DNA from: Pseudomonas nitroreducens
Lineage (GTDB): Bacteria > Pseudomonadota > Gammaproteobacteria > Pseudomonadales > Pseudomonadaceae
Assembly: GCF_024170165.1 (NCBI RefSeq)
Contig: NZ_JALJXP010000004.1
Coordinates: forward strand, 1-64,000
Length of the DNA: 64,000 bases
Direction: 5' to 3'
Positions within the stretch are counted from its first letter, which is position 1; every line of letters begins with the position of its first letter. Under the pieces are notes generated by a model that was not told the origin of the DNA, made no database searches, and saw nothing but the letters and a program-made list of their open reading frames with translations. Shown one piece after another: positions 56,018 to 64,000 of the stretch. The position numbers were made by a program, and so were the translations under genes.

Positions 56018-57499
56018 TTACTCGAACCAATGGGCCCGGGCGGCCATGATCAACTTGCCGGCACGCTCTTCGTCCATGCCGTCGATGTCGAGCAGGTCGT
56101 CAATAGACTGCTCGGCAAGATCTTCACGGGTGGTTACGCCACGCAGCGCCAGGTCCACGGCCAGCTCTTTGGTCATACCATCGAGGCTGAGCAGGTCTTC
56201 GGCAGGTTGTGCGTCGGCGAGTTTCTCTTCAGTGGCGATGGCTTTGGTCAGCAGGCGGTCCTTGGCACGCGAGCGCAGCTCGTTGACGATGTCTTCGTCG
56301 AAGCCGTCGATGCTGAGCATCTCTTCCATCGGTACGTAGGCAATCTCTTCCAGGGTGGTGAAACCTTCTTCAACCAGAACCTGGGCGAGTTCTTCATCGA
56401 CATCCAGCTCGTCGACGAAGCGCTGCAGGATGTCGCCAGTTTCAGCCTGCTGTTTGGCCTGGATATCGGCCTCGGTCATCACGTTCAGGGTCCAGCCGGT
56501 GAGCTGGCTGGCCAGACGGACGTTCTGGCCACTGCGGCCGATGGCCTGTGCCAGGTTGTCCTCGGCGACGGCGATATCCATGGTGTGGGTATCTTCGTCG
56601 ACGATGATCGCTGCCACTTCGGCCGGGGCCATGGCGTTGATCACGAACTGCGCGGGGTTGTCGTCCCAGAGGACGATGTCCACACGCTCGCCGCCCAGTT
56701 CGCCGGAGACGGCCTGGACGCGGGAACCACGCATACCGATGCAGGCGCCCTGCGGATCGATACGCTTGTCCTTGGAGCGAACGGCGATCTTGGCGCGCGA
56801 ACCCGGGTCACGGGCAGCGGCCATCACGTCGATCAGTTGCTCGGCGATTTCCGGTACTTCGATGCGGAACAGCTCGATCAGCATTTCCGGCGCAGTACGC
56901 GACAGGATCAGCTGAGGGCCGCGGTTCTCGCTGCGGATTTCCTTCAGCAGGGCACGCACGCGGGTGCCGACGCGGAAGGTTTCACGCGGGATGATCTGGT
57001 CGCGGGCCAGCAGCGCTTCGGCGTTGTTGCCCAGATCGACGATCACGTTGTCGCGGGTGACCTTCTTGACGGTGCCGGAGATGATCTCGTTGACCTTCTC
57101 GCGGTAGGCGTCGACCACCTGGGCGCGCTCGGCTTCGCGAACTTTCTGCACGATGACCTGCTTGGCGGTCTGTGCGGCGATGCGGCCGAACTCGATGGAC
57201 TCGATCTTCTCTTCGATGACCGCGCCGGCTTTCATGCCCGGATGATCTTCCTGCACGTCTTCGACGGTCAGTTCCGATGCCGGATTGGAGTAGTCCTCGT
57301 CTTCGACGATGGTCCAGCGACGGAAGGTTTCGTAGTTGCCGTTGGCGCGGTTGATTTCCACGCGCAGGTCAACCTCGTCCTCGAAACGCTTTTTGGTCGC
57401 AGTCGCCAGAGCGAGCTCCAGCGCTTCGAAAATCACGCCAGGCGGTACACCCTTCTCGTTGGATACCGACTCAACAACCAGCAGTACTTCTTTGCTCAT
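56018..57499 (-). CDS. nusA: Transcription termination/antitermination protein NusA
   Basis: A 493-aa RNA polymerase-binding factor. It has an N-terminal domain (about 1-130), S1 (about 135-200), two KH domains (about 230-345, [16 protein letters not shown] and [20 protein letters not shown]) and two C-terminal acidic repeats, as in E. coli. It affects pausing, termination and rRNA antitermination. In E. coli NusA lowers read-through into its own operon; the intrinsic terminators upstream of rimP here offer the same opportunity. Confidence 0.97.
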   Translation of the reverse strand: MSKEVLLVVESVSNEKGVPPGVIFEALELALATATKKRFEDEVDLRVEINRANGNYETFRRWTIVEDEDYSNPASELTVEDVQEDHPGMKAGAVIEEKIESIEFGRIAAQTAKQVIVQKVREAERAQVVDAYREKVNEIISGTVKKVTRDNVIVDLGNNAEALLARDQIIPRETFRVGTRVRALLKEIRSENRGPQLILSRTAPEMLIELFRIEVPEIAEQLIDVMAAARDPGSRAKIAVRSKDKRIDPQGACIGMRGSRVQAVSGELGGERVDIVLWDDNPAQFVINAMAPAEVAAIIVDEDTHTMDIAVAEDNLAQAIGRSGQNVRLASQLTGWTLNVMTEADIQAKQQAETGDILQRFVDELDVDEELAQVLVEEGFTTLEEIAYVPMEEMLSIDGFDEDIVNELRSRAKDRLLTKAIATEEKLADAQPAEDLLSLDGMTKELAVDLALRGVTTREDLAEQSIDDLLDIDGMDEERAGKLIMAARAHWFE

Positions 57500-57544
57500 C
57501 GTACGCCTCGCCTTTCAATCCATTGGAATCCGCGCTCTGGCGGC

Positions 57545-58003
57545 TCACTCAAATCGGGGAATGATGTTGGCCTTGTCGATCGAGTCGACCGGCAGCAGGT
57601 ATTCATGGTCATCCACCAGGACCACCACATCCTGCTCCTCCACACCACGGAGAATGCCCTGGAAATTGCGACGCCTTTCGAAGGGCGTGCGCAGCTTGAT
57701 CTTCACCTGCTCGCCGACGTAACGGGCGAACTGTTCGAGTGTGAAGAGCGGCCGATCCATGCCGGGCGACGACACCTCCAGGGTGTACTCGCCACTGATC
57801 GGGTCTTCCACGTCGAGGATGCCACTGATCTGACGACTGACGATTTCGCAGTCATCGACCAGGATGCCTTCGGCACGATCGATATAAACCCGGAGCAGGG
57901 AATGGCGACCTTGGGAAATGTATTCCAGGCCCCAGCACTCATAGCCGAGCGCTTCTACTACAGGGGCCAACAAGGCCTGCAACTGTTCTAGCTTGCTCGA
58001 CAC
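57545..58003 (-). CDS. rimP: Ribosome maturation factor RimP
   Basis: A 152-aa protein needed for 30S assembly ([24 protein letters not shown]...[18 protein letters not shown]). The start is GTG at 58003, supported by GAGG upstream (GAGGCGATCAG-GTG) and by the length of the P. aeruginosa protein I recall. An upstream ATG would lie inside the terminator hairpin tail. First coding gene of the rimP-nusA-infB-rbfA-truB-rpsO-pnp cluster. Confidence 0.93.
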   Translation of the reverse strand: MSSKLEQLQALLAPVVEALGYECWGLEYISQGRHSLLRVYIDRAEGILVDDCEIVSRQISGILDVEDPISGEYTLEVSSPGMDRPLFTLEQFARYVGEQVKIKLRTPFERRRNFQGILRGVEEQDVVVLVDDHEYLLPVDSIDKANIIPRFE

Positions 58004-58031
58004 CTGATCGCCTCGCGTATGCTGTAGAAAC

Positions 58032-58053
58032 AAAAAATGGGCGAAACGCCCAT
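58032..58053 (-). terminator. Intrinsic terminator/attenuator 29 nt upstream of rimP
   Basis: On the minus strand GATGGGCG/CGCCCAT closes a very small loop and is followed by TTTTTTG. It stands between the tRNA genes and rimP, so the operon must be reached by read-through or antitermination, or from a promoter inside 58054-58099 that I cannot see clearly. Confidence 0.8.
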
Positions 58054-58099
58054 CCCTTAAGGACCGCCCTGATCTGGCGGCGCGGACTGTCCAGCTAGC

Positions 58100-58121
58100 A
58101 AAAAGCCCCTGAAAAGGGGCT
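58100..58121 (-). terminator. Terminator after tRNA-fMet
   Basis: On the minus strand AGCCCCT/AGGGGCT with a TTTC loop is followed by TTTTTG, 10 bp past the CCA end of the tRNA. Confidence 0.88.
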
Positions 58122-58130
58122 CTGCCAAAC

Positions 58131-58207
<77 letters not shown>

Positions 58208-58223
58208 TCAAAGCTGGTGCGAA

Positions 58224-58252
58224 ATTATACGGTTGAGCCCCTTGAAGGTCAA
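58224..58252 (-). promoter_or_regulatory. Promoter of tRNA-fMet
   Basis: On the minus strand TTGACC (58247-58252), a 17-bp spacer and a perfect TATAAT (58224-58229), followed by TTCGCACC. The predicted start is about 10 nt before the mature tRNA. This is one of the best promoters in the window. Confidence 0.8.
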
Positions 58253-58270
58253 CCGAAACTCCGAAACGAC

Positions 58271-58291
58271 AAGGCCCGCACTGCGGGCCTT
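58271..58291 (-). terminator. Stem-loop between the two tRNA genes
   Basis: AAGGCCCGC/GCGGGCCTT with a 3-nt loop just after tRNA-Leu. The tail on the minus strand is GTCGTTT, so termination is likely partial. Confidence 0.65.
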
Positions 58292-58299
58292 TTCGTATA

Positions 58300-58385
58300 T
58301 GGTACCGAGGAGGGGACTCGAACCCCTACAGCCTATGGCCACTACCACCTCAAGGTAGCGTGTCTACCAATTCCACCACCTCGGC
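58300..58385 (-). tRNA. tRNA-Leu (GAG)
   Basis: An 86-nt class II tRNA with encoded CCA. The anticodon loop TTGAGGT gives anticodon GAG, with a long variable arm (TGGCCATAGGCTGT region) and the leucine-type GCCGAGG acceptor stem. It lies 16 bp after the secG stop with no visible promoter between, so it is probably co-transcribed with secG. Confidence 0.96.
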
Positions 58386-58401
58386 AAAAACTCTTGCCTG
58401 C

Positions 58402-58794
58402 TTACTTCTGCTCAGGAGCCGCCGGAACGTCGCCGTTACCGCCTGCAGGGGCTTGAGGTTGCCCTTGCGCGCCCGGCACATCACTGGCTGCCGGAGCTTG
58501 TTCCTGCTTCTGCTCCATCACTGCCGGATCAGGAAGCCCGGCATGACGAATCATATCAGCTTTTTCTTTAGCAAAATACGCTAAACCCAAGCTGGTAATA
58601 AAAAAAACTGCAGCCAGCACAGCGGTGAAGCGACTCAGAAAGGTAGCAGAACCCTGACTACCAAACACAGTACCCGAAGCGCCAGCACCGAACGACGCAC
58701 CGGCGTCGGCACCCTTGCCTTGCTGAAGCAGGACCAGCACAACCAGACCCAGCGCCATCAGCAGGTGAATCACGATTACAACTGTTTCCAGCAT
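58402..58794 (-). CDS. secG: Preprotein translocase subunit SecG
   Basis: A 130-aa inner-membrane subunit of SecYEG with two membrane helices (about residues 3-24 and 53-72) flanking the conserved cytosolic loop [24 protein letters not shown]. The C-terminal 45 residues are Pro/Ala/Gln-rich and of no clear function. It starts 2 bp after the tpiA stop codon. Confidence 0.95.
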   Translation of the reverse strand: MLETVVIVIHLLMALGLVVLVLLQQGKGADAGASFGAGASGTVFGSQGSATFLSRFTAVLAAVFFITSLGLAYFAKEKADMIRHAGLPDPAVMEQKQEQAPAASDVPGAQGQPQAPAGGNGDVPAAPEQK

Positions 58795-58796
58795 CT

Positions 58797-59552
58797 TCAG
58801 TTTCCTGCGGCGCGACAGATCGCACCGAACTCATCTGCATTCAGGGAAGCTCCACCAATGAGCCCCCCATCGATATCCGGCATGCCGAAAAGCTCGACAG
58901 CGTTGGCGGCCTTGACACTGCCGCCGTACAGGAGACGAAGGCCGCGAGCCACCTCTGCGTTTTCCGCCGAGATCTGCGCGCGAATCGCCGCATGTACTTC
59001 CTGGGCCTGCTCAGGAGAAGCGGTCAGCCCCGTCCCGATTGCCCACACCGGCTCGTAAGCCACAACGGCGCGGGAAAAAGCCCCGACACCCAGTTCTTCT
59101 ATCACCGAGCCCAACTGGCGCCCGACGACCTCAAGAGTCTTGCCCGCCTCACGCTGCTCGCGGGTCTCACCCACGCACAGGATCGGAACCAGGCCACACG
59201 ATTGCGCCGCGGCAAACTTGCGACTGATCACCCCATCGTTCTCGCCCAGGATCAGGCGACGCTCGGAATGCCCCACCAGCACCAGGGAGCAACTCGCATC
59301 CGCCAACTGGCTGGCTGCGACTTCGCCCGTCAAGGCGCCCTGCATCGGCTCAACCGCGCAATTCTGCGCACCGACGGCAACCGCCTTTCCATTCAGGCCT
59401 TGCACGACCTGATTGATGTACAGACAGGGCGGGAAAACCGCCACATCGACACCCGTAGGGAGAGCCAGTTGACGCAGGCCTTTGATCAGCTCCGTTACGC
59501 TGGAGCGGGTACCGTGCATTTTCCAATTACCGGCCACCAAGGGTCGACGCAT
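58797..59552 (-). CDS. tpiA: Triosephosphate isomerase
   Basis: A 251-aa TIM-barrel enzyme interconverting dihydroxyacetone phosphate and glyceraldehyde 3-phosphate. Active-site parts are NWKMHG (K), VGHSERRL (H) and [12 protein letters not shown] (E), with the phosphate-binding LLYGGSVKA near the end. It lies between glmM and secG, as in other pseudomonads. Confidence 0.97.
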   Translation of the reverse strand: MRRPLVAGNWKMHGTRSSVTELIKGLRQLALPTGVDVAVFPPCLYINQVVQGLNGKAVAVGAQNCAVEPMQGALTGEVAASQLADASCSLVLVGHSERRLILGENDGVISRKFAAAQSCGLVPILCVGETREQREAGKTLEVVGRQLGSVIEELGVGAFSRAVVAYEPVWAIGTGLTASPEQAQEVHAAIRAQISAENAEVARGLRLLYGGSVKAANAVELFGMPDIDGGLIGGASLNADEFGAICRAAGN

Positions 59553-59617
59553 GCTGTACCTCGCTGAGCAAAGTGGGCGCAGATATTACTCGACGCTTTG
59601 GGAACTGACAAGAGAAA

Positions 59618-60958
59618 TCAAGCACATACCTCTGTAACGACTTTTGCCAGCTGCTCGGCGTAGCCGCGAACGCGCGCTTCCTCATCACCCTCGACCATCA
59701 CCCGAACCAGCGGCTCGGTACCGGACTTGCGCAGCAGAACGCGGCCACGGCCGGCCATTTCCTCGGTCACCTTGGCGCAGGCTTCCTTCACGGCCGGGTG
59801 CTCCAGCGGATCGACGCCTCCGCCGGCGAAGCGCACGTTGATCAGCACCTGCGGGCACTTGCGAATGCCCATGCGCGCCTCCGCCAGGTTCTGCCCGCGG
59901 GTCTTGAGCGCCATCAGCACCTGCAGTGCCGCGATGATCGCATCGCCCGTGGTGGTGTGCTGGTAGCACACGACATGGCCGGAATTCTCGCCACCCAACT
60001 GCCAGTTGCGCGACTGCAGCTCGGACATCACGTAGCGGTCACCCACCTTGGCGCGGGCGAAGGGAATATGCAGCTCCTGCAGAGCCAGCTCGAGCCCCAG
60101 GTTGCTCATCAGGGTCCCGACCACGCCGCCGTGCAGCTTGCCCCGATCGAGCATGTCGCGGGCGATGAGGTAGAGGATCTCGTCGCCATCGACGATGGTG
60201 CCGGTATGGTCGACCATCATCACCCGGTCGCCGTCGCCATCGAAGGCGATACCGATATCCGCATGATTCGTTAGAACAGCGTCCTGCAGCGCCCCCATGT
60301 GGGTGGAGCCGCAATTGTGGTTGATGTTCAGGCCATTGGGCTCGGCGCCGATGACGAACACCTCGGCACCCAGTTCGCGAAAGACGTTCGGGGCGATCTT
60401 GTAGGTCGCGCCATGGGCGCAATCCAGCGCGATGCGCAGGCCGGCGAAACTGGTGTTCGAGGGCACGCTGCTCTTGCAGAACTCGATGTAGCGGCCGGCC
60501 GCGTCGTTGATCCGCGAGACCTTGCCCAGGCGAGCGGACTCGACCACGGTCATGGGCGCATCCAGGAGCTCCTCGATGATCAGCTCGACCTCGTCGGGCA
60601 GCTTGGTGCCCTGGCCGGAGAAGAACTTGATGCCGTTGTCGTCATGGGGATTGTGCGAAGCACTGATGACGATGCCGGCTTCAGCATGGAAGGTACGGGT
60701 CAGATAGGCGATGCCGGGCGTCGGCATAGGGCCCAGCAGCATCACGTCGGCGCCGGCGGCAGACAAGCCAGCCTCCAGCGCGGATTCGAACATGTAGCCG
60801 GAAATCCGCGTGTCCTTGCCGACGAGCACGCGGCACTTGCCCTGCTGACGGAAGGCCATGCCTACAGCCCAACCCAGCTTGAGCACGAAGTCCGGCGTGA
60901 TCGGCGGAGTGCCAACGCGCCCGCGAATTCCATCGGTGCCAAAATACTTCCTGCTCAT
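59618..60958 (-). CDS. glmM: Phosphoglucosamine mutase
   Basis: A 446-aa alpha-D-phosphohexomutase that makes glucosamine-1-phosphate for UDP-GlcNAc, and so for peptidoglycan and LPS. The phospho-serine loop is [16 protein letters not shown], the metal loop [11 protein letters not shown], the sugar loop GGENSGH and the phosphate-binding loop [14 protein letters not shown]. It overlaps folP by 4 bp (ATGA). Confidence 0.97.
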   Translation of the reverse strand: MSRKYFGTDGIRGRVGTPPITPDFVLKLGWAVGMAFRQQGKCRVLVGKDTRISGYMFESALEAGLSAAGADVMLLGPMPTPGIAYLTRTFHAEAGIVISASHNPHDDNGIKFFSGQGTKLPDEVELIIEELLDAPMTVVESARLGKVSRINDAAGRYIEFCKSSVPSNTSFAGLRIALDCAHGATYKIAPNVFRELGAEVFVIGAEPNGLNINHNCGSTHMGALQDAVLTNHADIGIAFDGDGDRVMMVDHTGTIVDGDEILYLIARDMLDRGKLHGGVVGTLMSNLGLELALQELHIPFARAKVGDRYVMSELQSRNWQLGGENSGHVVCYQHTTTGDAIIAALQVLMALKTRGQNLAEARMGIRKCPQVLINVRFAGGGVDPLEHPAVKEACAKVTEEMAGRGRVLLRKSGTEPLVRVMVEGDEEARVRGYAEQLAKVVTEVCA

Positions 60959-61824
60959 GCGGGCATCCCCTCTTCCGTTGCACTTTCCACTGCGTGAATC
61001 ATTCGAACCACATCCACGGTCTCGGCGACATCGTGGACGCGGATAATGCTGGCTCCCTTGGTGACTGCTAGGGCGGCCAGCGCCAGGCTGCCATAGAGAC
61101 GCTCACCCACCTCACGGCCGAGCGCGCGCCCGACCATGCTCTTGCGCGAGACACCGACCAGCAACGGGCACCCGATTTCCATCAACCTGTCCATCTGTCG
61201 GAACAGATTCAGGTTGTGGCTCTGGGTCTTGGCAAAACCGAAGCCAGGATCGATGACGATCCGCTCGCGAGCAATGCCCACGGCTTCGCACACCGCGATG
61301 CGCTCCTCAAGGAAGCCACGGACTTCCTGAAGGATATCCGGGTAACGCGGGTCGTCCTGCATGTTTCCCGGCTCACCGCGCATGTGCATCAGGCACACCG
61401 GGAGCCCGGTATCGACGGCAGCATCCAGGGCGCCGTCGCGCTGCAGCGAGCGTACGTCGTTGATCAGCCCGGCACCCAGGCGCGCGGTCTCGCGCATGAC
61501 GGCAGGCGTGGAGGTATCCACCGAAATCACCACGTCCAGCTCGCGGGCAATGGCCTCGACCACCGGAGCGACGCGTTCCAGCTCCTCGGTGGGCGAAACC
61601 ACGCGCGCACCCGGACGGGTCGACTCGCCGCCGATATCGATCAACGTGGCGCCGGCCGCGACCATCTCCGCTGCGTGACGCAACGCAGCATCGTGCCGGT
61701 TGAAGCGCCCGCCGTCGGAGAAGGAATCAGGGGTGACATTCAGGATGCCCATGACATGCGGGCGACTTAAATCAAGAACCCGGTTGCCGCAAGGCAACCG
61801 GGTCGGGTGGTACAACGAACTCAT
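60955..61824 (-). CDS. folP: Dihydropteroate synthase
   Basis: A 289-aa TIM-barrel enzyme that joins hydroxymethyl-dihydropterin pyrophosphate (the FolK product) and p-aminobenzoate; it is the target of sulfonamides. Family motifs are [26 protein letters not shown], and DPGFGFAKT with [10 protein letters not shown]. It starts 9 bp after the ftsH stop and overlaps glmM. Confidence 0.97.
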   Translation of the reverse strand: MSSLYHPTRLPCGNRVLDLSRPHVMGILNVTPDSFSDGGRFNRHDAALRHAAEMVAAGATLIDIGGESTRPGARVVSPTEELERVAPVVEAIARELDVVISVDTSTPAVMRETARLGAGLINDVRSLQRDGALDAAVDTGLPVCLMHMRGEPGNMQDDPRYPDILQEVRGFLEERIAVCEAVGIARERIVIDPGFGFAKTQSHNLNLFRQMDRLMEIGCPLLVGVSRKSMVGRALGREVGERLYGSLALAALAVTKGASIIRVHDVAETVDVVRMIHAVESATEEGMPA

Positions 61825-61833
61825 TCAGTGCTC

Positions 61834-63759
<1,926 letters not shown>

Positions 63760-63951
63760 TTGACTACCCTCTGAAGCCGGCTCCGCCCTGGAAACCGCTT
63801 CTCACGACGGCCAGACTCCTTCCGGCCAAAATTACTACACAACGCCCGCCGCCAGGCAGGCGCCGTCTGTAACCCTTTATGAACCCCGGCTTTCACCGGT
63901 ACAAGCAAAACCTGCAAGGCATAGACCAGAAGCTGGCCCAATCATTCCAGT

Positions 63952-64000
63952 CTAGGCGCCGCGAAAGCCCCGTGCGAGCAGATACTGCTCCCGCGAACGG
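63952..64000 (-). CDS. rlmE: 23S rRNA 2'-O-methyltransferase RlmE (C-terminal end only)
   Basis: The last 15 codons and TAG stop (63952-63954) of a gene entering from the right edge. The translated end, RSREQYLLARGFRGA, matches the conserved C-terminus of RlmE/FtsJ, and rlmE-ftsH is the standard gene order. The remaining 190 bp to ftsH (63760-63951) holds a 61-codon minus-strand ORF with no recognisable features and no clear promoter. Confidence 0.85.
   Translation of the reverse strand, partial: RSREQYLLARGFRGA

Noticed and set aside
53075-57991. A 1638-codon open frame on the plus strand opposite rbfA, infB, nusA and rimP
   Set aside because: It is exactly antisense to four certain genes. 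Long antisense frames are expected in GC-rich Pseudomonas codons, and the translation has no domain or signal.

Overview
The window is a GC-rich, gene-dense stretch of chromosome from a Pseudomonas. Gene content and order follow the block of P. aeruginosa PAO1 that I remember as about PA4690 to PA4752: rrn operon, msrPQ, pssA, ilvCHI, mrcB, cbpA, prrF1/prrF2, phu heme uptake, dksA, cbrAB, crcZ, pcnB, folK, panBCD, pgi, acs, pnp-rpsO-truB-rbfA-infB-nusA-rimP, two tRNAs, secG, tpiA, glmM, folP, ftsH. Many proteins differ from the P. aeruginosa versions I recall, and some PAO1 genes (phuR and its flank) are absent. A relative in the P. aeruginosa group is therefore more likely than P. aeruginosa itself. 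That assignment is inference.

Layout. 1-102 holds the promoter and leader of an rRNA operon that runs leftward out of the window. 103-6038 (minus) holds msrPQ methionine sulfoxide repair, pssA phospholipid synthesis and ilvIHC branched-chain amino acid synthesis. 6442-12680 holds a DUF4124 protein, a YqcC-like protein, a TPR lipoprotein, PBP1b (mrcB), an APH-like/P-loop kinase fusion and a TfoX C-terminal protein. 12785-18898 is an iron, heme and cAMP locus: cbpA, the Fur-controlled tandem sRNAs PrrF1 and PrrF2 (with the potential for the read-through RNA PrrH), and the convergent phuSTUVW heme operon, which lacks an adjacent phuR receptor gene.

19065-23047 holds a small Rieske protein, sfsA, an aminotransferase, dksA with a structured leader, and gluQ. 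23132-28253 is the carbon-control module: the small membrane protein CbrX overlapping cbrA, cbrB, a CbrB-type palindrome, a sigma-54 promoter and the Crc/Hfq-titrating sRNA CrcZ. 28470-34403 holds pcnB, folK, panBCD and pgi. 34446-41662 holds a divergent GlxA-type regulator and secreted DJ-1/PfpI protein, acsB with a Crc/Hfq-type A-rich motif on its ribosome binding site, an MpaB-like oxygenase, a thiolase and a NarL-type response regulator. 41763-49304 holds envelope and stress genes: a 1040-aa DUF748 protein, two DUF2845 proteins, a rhomboid protease, CsbD, a BON protein and a zinc-ribbon/TM/TPR protein.

49399-63954 (all minus) is the translation and RNA operon with tRNA-fMet and tRNA-Leu, then secG, tpiA, glmM, folP, ftsH and the last codons of rlmE.

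Two regulatory circuits are nearly complete here. Iron and heme: Fur boxes sit at prrF1, prrF2 and phuS. Carbon catabolite control: CbrX/CbrA/CbrB drive CrcZ, and acsB carries a candidate target site. No insertion sequence, prophage, CRISPR array or other clear mobile element was seen. The most notable departures are tandem prrF genes outside typical P. aeruginosa, loss of phuR from the phu locus, a probably leaderless mrcB mRNA, and several structured leaders (dksA, rimP, pnp).
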